Source: a virus. From it: 64,000 nucleotides of DNA. The translations under genes were made by a program, and so were the position numbers. The DNA lies in the IMG/VR virus record IMGVR_UViG_3300027730_000821, positions 1 through 64,000 of that record. One strand, given 5' to 3'. A model generated the notes under the pieces. It did no database searches. It worked only from the letters and a program-made list of their open reading frames with translations, and was not told the DNA's origin. The number at the start of each line of letters is the position of its first letter. Position 1 is the stretch's first letter. Positions 8,764-17,900 of this stretch are shown here, piece after piece.

Positions 8764-8779
8764 GAGAACTTTTGTTCTC
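8764..8779 (-). other. Hairpin in phoH leader
   Basis: GAGAAC/GTTCTC, a perfect 6-bp stem with a 4-nt loop, about 35-50 nt upstream of the phoH start. It may be part of the 5' leader. No clear promoter boxes were found for this gene. Confidence 0.4.
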
Positions 8780-8839
8780 ATTCTTACTTAGAAACGGTTC
8801 ATTGAGTAAACTATGAGTACGCTAGAAATAGTTTCCGAT

Positions 8840-8901
8840 GATAAATATGTTTTCGACTGCTGAGGTTGCTTTCCTTGTTTTGTTATTTCCAAAGATAAAT
8901 A
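8840..8901 (+). promoter_or_regulatory. Two late promoter cores
   Basis: GATAAATA occurs at 8840-8847 and again at 8894-8901. The second lies 5 nt before the ATG at 8907, so it would give almost no leader. The first gives a normal leader. Confidence 0.55.
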
Positions 8902-8906
8902 CAATC

Positions 8907-9512
8907 ATGAAAAGTTTACCAGCAGATAAATTCTTTAATGACATAGACTTTGTTAGCATCGTGGATACTATCCGCAATGTCTACATGAGTGATGGTTCTA
9001 TGTCCACTTTGCTTGATTTCGAGCGAGTACTTGATGAAGCCGATCTGTACGCTTATAAAAACTGGTTGATCGGGGAGTTAGTACAGGGTCCTGTAGTAGG
9101 ACGCTACTCAGCTACTTGTATATTCATGTGGCCACACCAGCTGATGCCCGACCCTAGGGGTGCAATGAGGCTACATCAGATCGGTTGTAAAGTGAGATTC
9201 GGAAAGTCAGAGATTGAGGTTCCCGTAGAAGTTAAAGATTACGAAGATTTCGTACCGGGTACTAACTACCCAAAGATGAACAAGCGTAAAGTTTGGTTCG
9301 TTGAGATTAAGATTCCGTTCGAACTCATGGATGACATCAAAGAAGGTAGTATCGATATTGCTGATGATACTATTGACTTGAGCGAGATCGAAGACGCATA
9401 CAATGAAGACTTAGATGACTCCACTAAGGCAGAAGGTCAAGGACCGCAAACTGAACAGGATCTAGCACAGCCTGAAGCAGACGCTGCAGGTGGACCGTTC
9501 CCACAGGTGTAA
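8907..9512 (+). CDS. Conserved phage protein, probably late/virion-related
   Basis: 201 aa from the ATG at 8907. A longer frame begins at 8838, but the late promoter GATAAATAC (8894-8901) lies inside that extension and argues for the downstream start. The chain starts MKSLPADKFFNDIDF, has a central beta-rich domain (IFMWPHQLMPDPRGAMRL), and ends in an acidic, Gln/Pro/Gly-rich tail. No catalytic motif is seen. It is followed 2 nt later by a second unknown late gene. Confidence 0.6.
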   Translation: MKSLPADKFFNDIDFVSIVDTIRNVYMSDGSMSTLLDFERVLDEADLYAYKNWLIGELVQGPVVGRYSATCIFMWPHQLMPDPRGAMRLHQIGCKVRFGKSEIEVPVEVKDYEDFVPGTNYPKMNKRKVWFVEIKIPFELMDDIKEGSIDIADDTIDLSEIEDAYNEDLDDSTKAEGQGPQTEQDLAQPEADAAGGPFPQV

Positions 9513-9514
9513 CA

Positions 9515-10051
9515 ATGAAACTTAACGAAGGCCTCGACTATTTGGACCTCAAGGACCAATTGAAAAATGAAGTAACGGTTGACGAGTACTCAGCAAAGAT
9601 GGGTCCTGATAACGCCATCGTGACTATCACATTTACTGTATATTCTAAGTTAGCAGCAAACGATTTGGTGACTTGGTTTGAGCGAGGGTATGACTGGGTA
9701 CTTGATGCTAGTATTAGTGATGGTGAATTAGAACCAGGAAAATACCTCGTGTTCGTTGAAATGGACCGTCGTTCTAAGGTACCTTCACGCATTTGTACAT
9801 TACTTTCCGATCTAGAAACACTAACTGGTATAAAACTAGAAGACTGGAACGTAAAAATTGAGGGTGAAGACTGTCCCGCTGACCCCGAAGCAATCGCTAA
9901 TAAAATGATACTGAATCCAAACGTATATAAAGCTGAAAAAGAATCAGAAAAAGAATTGAATGAATTCCGAACTATCGCCGGTTTAGCAACTAAGCCGATG
10001 TATGAGGAAAATGCATACACTAGAAGCATCAAATATTTGGCAGGAATTTAA
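9515..10051 (+). CDS. Conserved phage protein
   Basis: 178 aa. An N-terminal beta-rich domain (NAIVTITFTVYSKLAANDL, GKYLVFVEMDRR) is followed by a Glu-rich linker and the C-terminal sequence FRTIAGLATKPMYEENAYTRSIKYLAGI. It forms an operon with the upstream gene (2-nt gap) and the downstream holin (1-nt gap). The start MKLNEGLDYL resembles the short xNE leaders of proteins further along. The function is unknown. Confidence 0.55.
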   Translation: MKLNEGLDYLDLKDQLKNEVTVDEYSAKMGPDNAIVTITFTVYSKLAANDLVTWFERGYDWVLDASISDGELEPGKYLVFVEMDRRSKVPSRICTLLSDLETLTGIKLEDWNVKIEGEDCPADPEAIANKMILNPNVYKAEKESEKELNEFRTIAGLATKPMYEENAYTRSIKYLAGI

Positions 10052-10052
10052 T

Positions 10053-10352
10053 ATGACAGACACCGACATTTCGCCAGCAGCAGACGTATTAGTTAAAAAC
10101 AACAACATAGATTGGATCAACAAGCGGTGGCGCCCCGCAATGGGATGGATGTATATGTCAGTCTGTATCTTTGACTTCATTCTCTTTCCTATTCTTTGGT
10201 CTATTCTACAAGCATCAACACAAGGCAATGTATCAACTCCTTGGCTACCGCTCAGTTTACAGGGTGCCGGTCTCTTCCACATCGCAATGGGTGCTGTGCT
10301 TGGTATTGCTGCGTATGGTCGTACTAAGGAAAAGATCGAAGGTGTACTTTAA
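10053..10352 (+). CDS. Holin-like protein, three-helix type
   Basis: 99 aa from the ATG at 10053. The pattern NKRWRPAMGWMYMSVCIFDF then ILFPILWSILQ, a second hydrophobic segment near LSLQGAGLFHIAMGAVLGIAAYG, and a charged tail match the GTA/3TM holin family found in phages. Holins make the inner-membrane lesion that lets the endolysin through. A GH19-type hydrolase is encoded at 29.4 kb. The gene is followed by a sigma70-like promoter for dnaJ. Confidence 0.7.
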   Translation: MTDTDISPAADVLVKNNNIDWINKRWRPAMGWMYMSVCIFDFILFPILWSILQASTQGNVSTPWLPLSLQGAGLFHIAMGAVLGIAAYGRTKEKIEGVL

Positions 10353-10355
10353 CAC

Positions 10356-10384
10356 TTGACAATACATTCTCGGTATGTTAATGT
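10356..10384 (+). promoter_or_regulatory. Sigma70-like promoter, probably leaderless dnaJ mRNA
   Basis: TTGACA (10356-10361), 17-nt spacer, TAATGT (10379-10384, a weak -10). The ATG at 10391 begins 6 nt after the -10 box, the same geometry as the promoters at 4823 and 6214. Confidence 0.5.
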
Positions 10385-10390
10385 ATGACA

Positions 10391-11185
10391 ATGGATCATT
10401 ATAACACACTAGGCGTTGCGCGTTCAGCTACGCAAGAAGAAATCAAAAAGGCTTATCGCAAACTTGCGATGCAGCACCACCCTGATCAAGGTGGAAATCA
10501 GGATGATTTCCAACGATTGCAGGATGCCTATAGTGTGCTAGGTGATCCGCAGAAACGTTCTGTGTATGACAACCCTCCGCAGCAGTATCACTTCGGTCAA
10601 CAACCAGGTGGATTCTCATTCAATGTTAATGGATTTGACTTGAACGAGATATTCGGAGCAGCGTTCAGTCAACAATTTCAAAATCAGCAACCGCAGAAAC
10701 AGGTTTATCGTACCAGAGTAAATGTCTCGCTAAGAGATGTATATCATGGAAAAGAACAAGTATTACAATTAGGCACTCCTAAAGGTAACAAGACAATAAA
10801 AGTTACTATCCCTGCGGGTATTCAATCAGGTCAGAGCATTCGTTATGAAAACTTGATTGATGATGGTGCTTTGATTATTGAATATATCATCCAACCTGAT
10901 CTTAGATTTACTCGTGAGGGGGATAACCTCTATGCAAATATTCCCATTTCAGTGCTTGATCTTGTAGTAGGTACTAAGATGAAATTTAGAACTCTCGACG
11001 ATGTTGAACTAGACATTCACATACCGCCCAGTACACAACCTTATCAGCAAATTAGGCTAGCGGGTCACGGAATGCCCGCAGCAAATGGTGGAAAAGGGGA
11101 CCAAATACTCTTGCTAAAACCTCTGATTCCTGCTAACATCAACTCTGAAATCATTGATGCAATCAAGCGTCATCGCCCTAACTAA
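10391..11185 (+). CDS. DnaJ/CbpA-type co-chaperone
   Basis: 264 aa from the ATG at 10391, chosen because the promoter puts +1 there; another ATG lies at 10385. The J domain has the HPD motif at residues 30-32, then a Gly/Phe/Gln-rich linker (FGQQPGGFSF). Two C-terminal beta domains with IPAGIQSGQSIRYENL follow. The Cys-rich zinc module of classical DnaJ is missing, as in CbpA. It would stimulate host DnaK. It stands next to a ClpA gene, suggesting a phage protein-quality-control module. Confidence 0.85.
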   Translation: MDHYNTLGVARSATQEEIKKAYRKLAMQHHPDQGGNQDDFQRLQDAYSVLGDPQKRSVYDNPPQQYHFGQQPGGFSFNVNGFDLNEIFGAAFSQQFQNQQPQKQVYRTRVNVSLRDVYHGKEQVLQLGTPKGNKTIKVTIPAGIQSGQSIRYENLIDDGALIIEYIIQPDLRFTREGDNLYANIPISVLDLVVGTKMKFRTLDDVELDIHIPPSTQPYQQIRLAGHGMPAANGGKGDQILLLKPLIPANINSEIIDAIKRHRPN

Positions 11186-11212
11186 ATATTTTTAAAGCAA
11201 AAGGATTAACAA

Positions 11213-13489
11213 TTGCAATCGTCACCTGAAATTGAGAATATCATTGAACGTGCCATTGAGGCAGCAAAGCAGCGCCGACATGAGTATTGTACGGTAGAGC
11301 ATCTGCTTTGGTCGTTGATTTCTCATCCTCCGTTCAAGAAGTGCTTGAACAGCTTTGGAATAGAAACCGATCTCATGATTCAAGAAGTCGAAGCATATAT
11401 TAACGGTCTTCATGCTATCGAGTCCAAGAACCCCGACTGTCAGCCGAAGCGCACTAATACACTTGAGCGTGTGATGAATCGTTCAGTCACTCAGGTGCTG
11501 TTTACAGGTCGTCGCCAGGTGATGACGATTGATCTGTATATGAGTATCATTCATGAGGGCAACAGTCATTCTCATTATTTCCTACTTAAGTATGGTGTCA
11601 ACAAGGCTGAATTTCTTAATCACTGGCAGCTGAATTACAAGGGTGGTGATTTTGCGGGTGGCATCAGCACTACTCAAGCTGACGAAATTCTTGAAGAATA
11701 CACTATCAATCTCACTGAACTTGCTCGTCAAGGAAAGCTTGAGCCTGTTATCGGCCGTGCTAAGGAAATTGACGACATCATCAATGTTCTCGCAAAGCGT
11801 TTCAAGTCTAACGTACTGATGGTCGGTGACCCGGGCGTTGGTAAAACTGCAATCGCAGAAGGTATCGCTAACGCAATCATCGCAGATGAAATTCCTGATT
11901 TCTTGTCGGGGTATGAGTTGTATTCTTTGGAAGTAGGTTCGCTGCTAGCCGGTTCTCGCTATCGCGGTGACTTCGAAGAAAAAGTCAAGAACGTAATCGA
12001 AGCATTGACTATCAAGAAGAAAGCAATCCTCTTCATTGATGAAGCGCACACCATGCAAGGTGCAGGTAATGCAGGTACTGGTGGCGGAACAGACTTCGCT
12101 AACATGCTTAAGCCAGCCATCACTAAGGGTCATCTTAAGGTCATCGCTTCTACGACTTGGGAAGAATTCTACGAATCTTTCGAAAAGGATCGTGCATTGA
12201 TGCGTCGATTCTACAGGGTCACTATTGACGAACCTTCTCGTGATTCTACCGTTCGTATTCTTAGCGGTCTCTCCACTCGCCTCAATGAATTCCATGAAGT
12301 TAACATCACGGAAGAAGCAATCGAAGCCGCAGTTGATAGTGCTGATCGTTATATTCACGACCGCAAGAACCCTGACAAGTCGATTGACTTGCTTGATGCG
12401 GCTTGTGCAAAACAACGTGTTCTTGAAAACAAGGGCGCAGAGATCACTAAGGCATTGATCCACGAGCAAGTAGAGAAGTTCACCGGGGTGCCTGCTGACA
12501 AGTTGAGCGGTGATAACTTTGATCGTATCAACAATCTCGAATTGAACGTGAAGAATAAGCTCTATGGTCAGGATGAGACTGTGGATAAGGTTCTTGAGCG
12601 TGTATACGTCTCGTTTGCGGGAATCGGTAACGACAAGAAGCCGATTGCGAGTTTCTTGTTCTTGGGCCCGACGGGCACGGGTAAAACAGAATTGGCAAAG
12701 CTGCTGTCCAAGAATTTGGATATGCCCCTTCTCAAGTATGACATGTCGGAGTACGGCGAGAAGCACAGCGTAAGCAGCTTGATTGGTCCTCCCCCGGGTT
12801 ACGTGGGCTTTAGTGATTCGCAAGTACAAGGTGGACGCTTAATCTCAGACCTGAGCAAGAACCCGCACTCTATCCTACTGTTTGACGAAGTTGAAAAGGC
12901 ACACCCTGACATCTTCAACATCTTCCTTCAGATGCTAGACGAAGGTCGTGTTACTGGTTCGAATGGTAAGGAAGTGTCAATGAAGAACTCTATCATCATT
13001 CTGACTTCTAATCTGGGGTCTGCTGACAATGAGCGTAATAGCATCGGCTTCGGCTCGCTAGAGAAGACAGGTGAAGATGACAAGGCTCTCAAGCAGTTCT
13101 TCAAGCCTGAATTCCGTAATCGTCTTGACATGGTTTGCAAGTTCAACAAGCTGGACACACTGGCTATCAAGAAGATCGTCATCAAGTTCGTCGAAGAATT
13201 GAAGAAGCCCCTGCTAGAAAAACACGCCATCGCTCTCAATCTTTCTGAGCCGGTAGTTGACTATCTTGCAGAGCAAGGTTATGACAGCAAGATGGGCGCT
13301 CGTCCTCTTGCTCGTAAGATCGATGAATTGATTCGTGTTCCGCTATCAAAGAAGATTCTCTTTGAACGTATCAACAATGCGAACGTCATGGCAGTCATGG
13401 AGAACGGTGAAATCACGTATAACGTAACGCATAAGCAAACAGCAAGGATTGGTGATGACGGTATTATCCAAGTCGAAAGTCAAGGTTAA
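11213..13489 (+). CDS. clpA: ClpA-like AAA+ unfoldase
   Basis: 758 aa with a TTG start; the Shine-Dalgarno aaaagga lies before it. The N-domain has RRHEYCTVEHLLWSL (21-35). D1 Walker A is GDPGVGKT (205-212), D2 Walker A is GPTGTGKT (485-492), and LLFDEVEKAHPD is the D2 Walker B. An IGF tripeptide at 611-613 sits where ClpA/ClpX carry the loop that docks ClpP, so it can probably engage the host ClpP protease. No clpP or clpS gene is seen here. The role would be to redirect host proteolysis, or to remodel proteins, during infection. The end overlaps the next gene. Confidence 0.88.
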   Translation: MQSSPEIENIIERAIEAAKQRRHEYCTVEHLLWSLISHPPFKKCLNSFGIETDLMIQEVEAYINGLHAIESKNPDCQPKRTNTLERVMNRSVTQVLFTGRRQVMTIDLYMSIIHEGNSHSHYFLLKYGVNKAEFLNHWQLNYKGGDFAGGISTTQADEILEEYTINLTELARQGKLEPVIGRAKEIDDIINVLAKRFKSNVLMVGDPGVGKTAIAEGIANAIIADEIPDFLSGYELYSLEVGSLLAGSRYRGDFEEKVKNVIEALTIKKKAILFIDEAHTMQGAGNAGTGGGTDFANMLKPAITKGHLKVIASTTWEEFYESFEKDRALMRRFYRVTIDEPSRDSTVRILSGLSTRLNEFHEVNITEEAIEAAVDSADRYIHDRKNPDKSIDLLDAACAKQRVLENKGAEITKALIHEQVEKFTGVPADKLSGDNFDRINNLELNVKNKLYGQDETVDKVLERVYVSFAGIGNDKKPIASFLFLGPTGTGKTELAKLLSKNLDMPLLKYDMSEYGEKHSVSSLIGPPPGYVGFSDSQVQGGRLISDLSKNPHSILLFDEVEKAHPDIFNIFLQMLDEGRVTGSNGKEVSMKNSIIILTSNLGSADNERNSIGFGSLEKTGEDDKALKQFFKPEFRNRLDMVCKFNKLDTLAIKKIVIKFVEELKKPLLEKHAIALNLSEPVVDYLAEQGYDSKMGARPLARKIDELIRVPLSKKILFERINNANVMAVMENGEITYNVTHKQTARIGDDGIIQVESQG

Positions 13490-14135
13490 AGACAGTAGGT
13501 GTCTATACTTCAACAAGTTTAGCTATAAAGTACGCTTGAAGGCTAACGAGTTGCAGTGCGTTCCTAGTTACGCCGGCCATATGGATAGCTTTCGGCAGAT
13601 ACTCAAAGAACGGTTAAAAACCCAAACGAATTATAGTTACTATCGAAAAAAGATCGACCGAGATAAAGTAGATTATGAAGCTGTCGAGAAGTTCTTAACT
13701 TTTCGCAATACGTACATTAAGAACAAGAATCTAGTGTCTTTTCGTCATGAAGGAAGTAGTGTTTTCATATATGCTAATGAATTAAAAATCATTAATGAGG
13801 CACTAGATATTGGTTTCACCGCTGAAGTTACTCAGGTCGTTCCCATGCCTTCCAAAGTGATTTTGTTTAAGAAGGATCCTCCTGCTGCATATAGAATATA
13901 CTGTAAAACTTCAACGCAGCCAAGTTCTATTAGACAAGAACTACTTGACTATTTGGAACGTACTCCTGATATGGTACCAAGTAGTGCATTGGAAAACTCA
14001 TTAATTAAAACTTGGCCGCGGGCATATTTTCAAAAAAGTTATTATTTTGACTACAACGACGATAGAAACACCCTAGTGATGCATCTATTGTTTCCAAACC
14101 TTTTGGGTGAATCTTACAAATTAGAAAAGAAGTAG
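13455..14135 (+). CDS. Conserved phage protein of unknown function
   Basis: 226 aa from the ATG at 13455, which overlaps the clpA end by 35 nt; TTG or GTG starts just upstream are possible. The sequence is basic, with YFNKFSYKVRLKANELQC, RQILKERLKTQTNYSYYRKK and KVILFKKDPPAAYRIYCKT. No motif of a known enzyme is found. The translational overlap with clpA suggests co-expression. It is followed by a late-promoter unit. Confidence 0.55.
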   Translation: MTVLSKSKVKVKDSRCLYFNKFSYKVRLKANELQCVPSYAGHMDSFRQILKERLKTQTNYSYYRKKIDRDKVDYEAVEKFLTFRNTYIKNKNLVSFRHEGSSVFIYANELKIINEALDIGFTAEVTQVVPMPSKVILFKKDPPAAYRIYCKTSTQPSSIRQELLDYLERTPDMVPSSALENSLIKTWPRAYFQKSYYFDYNDDRNTLVMHLLFPNLLGESYKLEKK

Positions 14136-14141
14136 GGTTGA

Positions 14142-14171
14142 GATAAATACTCTTATAATAACGGAGTATTT
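14142..14171 (+). promoter_or_regulatory. Late promoter overlapping a Shine-Dalgarno-sequestering hairpin
   Basis: GATAAATA (14142-14149) overlaps the left arm AATACTC (14146-14152) of a hairpin. Its right arm GAGTATT (14164-14170) includes the Shine-Dalgarno GGAG (14163-14166). Initiation near 14155 would drop the left arm and free the ribosome site. Read-through RNA would keep it closed. Confidence 0.6.
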
Positions 14172-14172
14172 T

Positions 14173-14337
14173 ATGGCCAAAATGATTGAGGATGTAGTTG
14201 TCATCAAGTTATCTAAACTTGTTAAAGACAGCGATACCGCAACTGCAATTGTCACAGAAGATGTGCAAGCTGCATTAGAACAAGTAGCTCAAGAACTCGC
14301 TGGCGAAGGTGTCTTGGTAGAAGTTGAGAAAGCGTAA
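14173..14337 (+). CDS. Small acidic late protein
   Basis: 54 aa, MAKMIEDVVVIKLSKLVKDS followed by a helical acidic region and VLVEVEKA. It overlaps the next ATG by 1 nt (TAATGG), so the two are coupled. The late promoter and hairpin just upstream suggest strict late expression. No family is recognised. Confidence 0.6.
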   Translation: MAKMIEDVVVIKLSKLVKDSDTATAIVTEDVQAALEQVAQELAGEGVLVEVEKA

Positions 14338-14723
14338 TGGCTCAATCTACTACCTTGATCCTTCTGCCGCAAACGGCCTATGCTAATCCGGGCAACGGTG
14401 CGCCCTATACGGTAACTGGTAACTCGCAGCCCGGAGCAGGATATTATCTAGGTAATAGAGATTTACAGACTGTCAACATCAGTCTTTCTAGCTGCGTGGG
14501 TAACATTGTTATCGAAGCTACTCTTGCTACAGCCCCGAACGATGTTGACTGGTTCAAAGTTTACGAACTAGAAGCAAATGCATTTGCTCCGGCTAATTCT
14601 GTCCCGCAACTCGCATCCAATGCTTCACTATACACCAACGTTGAAGGTAACTTCGTCTATCTGAGAGCTAAAGTAGAAGACTTTCAGAACGGCGGGGTCA
14701 ATTACGTCAAATTATCATATTAA
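14337..14723 (+). CDS. Probable virion protein, beta-rich
   Basis: 128 aa. The composition is beta-rich (QTVNISLSSCVGNIVIEATLA, NDVDWFKVYELEA, GNFVYLRAKVEDF), resembling small head-decoration or tail-associated proteins in marine myoviruses. It shares the late promoter at 14142 with the preceding small gene. No enzymatic signature is present. The virion role is inferred from fold-like composition and late control. Confidence 0.55.
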   Translation: MAQSTTLILLPQTAYANPGNGAPYTVTGNSQPGAGYYLGNRDLQTVNISLSSCVGNIVIEATLATAPNDVDWFKVYELEANAFAPANSVPQLASNASLYTNVEGNFVYLRAKVEDFQNGGVNYVKLSY

Positions 14724-14736
14724 AGAAAGAGATAAA

Positions 14737-14922
14737 ATGGAAACAACAATCAACATGAAGGCTCAATTCGAAGCTTTCCTCGCAGAAAACGAAAAGTTTG
14801 AAAAGGGTAATAGTGCTGCCGGCACTCGTGCCCGCAAGGCACTTGGTGAACTTGCAAAGCTTTGCAAGGCCCGCCGTAACGAAATCACTGAAGAAAAGAA
14901 CGCACGTAAAGAAGCGAAGTAA
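14737..14922 (+). CDS. Histone H1-like (Hc1-type) small basic protein
   Basis: 61 aa, helical and Lys/Arg/Ala-rich, with LAENEKFEKGNSAAGTRARK then ALGELAKLCKARRNEI. This resembles the N-terminal part of chlamydial Hc1, which has EKGNKAAAQRVR followed by a short helix. Hc1 proteins condense DNA. Here it could be a packaged or assembly-associated nucleoid protein. It sits between a virion protein and the long run of probable packaged proteins. Identification rests on a short motif. Confidence 0.6.
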   Translation: METTINMKAQFEAFLAENEKFEKGNSAAGTRARKALGELAKLCKARRNEITEEKNARKEAK

Positions 14923-14937
14923 AACCGAGTTACTGAT

Positions 14938-17900
14938 GTGAAGATTTCTCAGATCATCGTAGAAAACCGCAAACGCTTAGTAGAAGGCGGAAACCTTGCT
15001 ATCCGTGGTCATGAGGCAGAACATCTTGATCTTAAGGTAACTAACAGAGGATACATTGTTCCTATTCTGAACAATCTTCTAGCATCTATCGATGCAGCCT
15101 TTGCTAAACAATTCAAAAAGCCATTATGGAGCCCTGAGCTACTAAAGAGCGGGGAGTTTCTGAGCGGGTCTAGCTTGCACTTCTTTAATGTGCAGGGCAT
15201 TCCTGATGAGACATTCGTATCCAAGAAGCCTACTGTAGGTGATATGGACACAATGGTTAATAAAGAGCTAGAGGCTGAACTAAGTCAGTTCCTAACTCAA
15301 AACGAAGATAAGCAGATAGGCCCTGCAGTCTTGAGAGGCTTTCAGCGTGGCAACGAACAGTTCAGTTCACTCTGGGAGCTTCAAGACCCTCCCATCAAGA
15401 TTCAAATTGACTTTGAGTTCGTAGAATTTGAAGGTGAAAAGCCAACTGACTGGGCACGTTTCAGTCATAGTTCAGCTTGGGATGATCTACAAGCAGGCGT
15501 AAAGGGCGTATTCCATAAGCTATTGATTCAAGCATTCACTGCATTGACTCGTAAAGAGTTTTACTTACGTAAACTGGTAGGTCGCGGTAAGGCACGCCAG
15601 GAAGAAGATGTACCTACAGTAGATAACATGTATAGCTTTGCAGTGTCATCTAAAGAAGGTGGCGGCTTACGAGCAAAGTACGATCCGGTCATAGATGCGA
15701 CAACCGGCAAGCCAGAAATCAAAGACGGCAAGCCAGTAATGAGAGCGGCACCTACATCGGGCTATATTCAAGATATTGGAAATATTTTTCAAACTGTTCT
15801 TGGTAAGCGTTTGGACCCTAAGAAGGTACAAGAACTATCAAAGAACTTTTGGTCATTCTCTGGCTTGCTTGACGTAATGAACCAGTTACTTTCTCCAGAC
15901 GAAAAGAATCATGTTGTACAAGCGTTCCTGCTGAAAGTAATTGGACCCGGTGCTCAGGGTATGTATAAGAACAACCCCGACAAAGATAAAGCAGAGAAAG
16001 CTACTGCTATCAATCACCTACTTAAAGTATTAAAGGTACCTAAGCCAGCTAATCTTGATCAGATGATGAAAGACTACTATGCTGGTTATAGGATGACTTC
16101 TGCTGACGAAGCGGGTGAAAAGACTAACGAAATCGTCAAGGGCATGGCAAAGAATGCGCTAGATGAGAATGCTCCTAACTATAAGCGCAAGGGCATTCCG
16201 CATATCTACAATCCCGGAAGCAGCGTCGAAATGAAAGATGCCGACTTCATTCGCATGTGCCAAGAAATTGCGGGCATGGGCGGAAAGCTCGACGGTGCTC
16301 CTATCAATCTCAAAGTAGACGGTGCTGGTATTCGCTTCGGTAAAGACGAACAGGGCAAACCATTCTTCATGACTTCTAAGGTCACTGATCCTAAGTATGC
16401 TGAGGACTACGGTGATTTTGAGCAATTTGGTACCGTTATGGGGCAGGATCCTGAGCGCCTTGAGTTCACGAAGAAGTATGATGAAGCCCTAAAGACTATC
16501 GTATCAGCAGACTTTATCAAGCGTCTTCCCGCTGACACTATCGTTCAAGCAGAAATGCTATTCATGCCGATGGGCAAGCAAGCAGAAGACGGTATCACAT
16601 TCGTAAATATTCCATATGATCAAAAGAAGTTAGGGACTATCATGACCTTAGTTCCATTCAGCGTGAAGACTTTTAGCACAGGTGAGCCAAAGCCCGACGC
16701 TGCTAAGATCAAGCAAGAATTGCTAAGAGATAGCACTAAAGAAATCAAGATCGTAAACAATCAATTAAATCAACGTGACCTAGATGTAAGCCCCGTCATC
16801 AACCCTATTGTTAGGAATGCAGATGCATTACTGGCTGCTGTAAAGTCGCGCGGCGAATCAGAACAGAAGACTAAAGCAAAAGAGATCCTATCTCATGCTC
16901 GTAAACAATTAAGTGATGCTATTATTAATAGTCCAAGACTAGAAGGTAAGGATCAATTAGGTAATATGATCGAAGGCCTAGTCCTTAATCTACCTAGTGG
17001 GTTGCTTGCTAAAGTAACTAGTACTGATATGAAAGAAAAGATGGCTGTAAAGCAAGCAGCTAACAGAAAACCAACTGAGAATAATCGCTCTAAGCCAGCA
17101 GTCGTTACTGTTGGTAGCTTTGTCGGTCACCGAGGTCATGAACAACTAATCAATCAAACCATCGATACTGCGAAGAAAGTCGGCGGTGACCCGTATATCT
17201 TTGTCAGCCCAGTAGTTGGTCACGACGATCCTATTCCACCTGATATGAAGTTGCAGACACTACGCAAGCTCTATCCTGAATATGCTAACAATATTCAGTT
17301 GTGGAATGCTCAGGGTACTCCAATGAAGAAGATCGAAAAGGAACTAGTTATTCCTGAGAATAGTCCTTATAATAAGATCATTTTACTTGTAGGTAGTGAT
17401 CGTTACGACAGCATGAAGAATTGGATGGACTCTCTTGAAAAGAGAATGAAGGATCCGGCAGCAGTTGCTAAGTACGGCGGAACACAAGATCAAGTAGACT
17501 TTGAAACTATCAGAACAGAACGTGAAGCAGGCAAGGGTGGAACTGGAATCAGCTTTACTATGCTCCGTGATATTCTAAAGGATCCGAATGCTAGTGAAGA
17601 AGCTAAACTACAGTTATGGTCTAGCGCGTTTGACTCTAAGAAATTGGGCACGGCTTGGATCAAGAATCTCATGCACATCGCATCCGCCGGAATCAAGCAT
17701 AAAAAGATTAAAGAATTCGTCCAGAGAATCAAACCTCTCATCAATGAGGCCACGCCAGAACAGAAAGCTAAGTTCGTTAAATTGTTGAGTGAAGCTAAAG
17801 CTCAATTAGACGAGTACAATATCCCAGGAACTAAGAAATTTATTCAGCAAGCGCACGACACAGAGCAAGGTCAGATGTACGGTGATAGGCCATATTCATC

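Noticed and set aside
10002-10352. Longer holin reading frame starting at 10002
   Set aside because: The first 17 codons overlap the previous gene and have no ribosome site; the ATG at 10053 directly follows that gene.
11945-12829. 294-codon antisense open frame inside clpA
   Set aside because: Its sequence is the shadow of a strongly conserved AAA+ gene and has no signals of its own.
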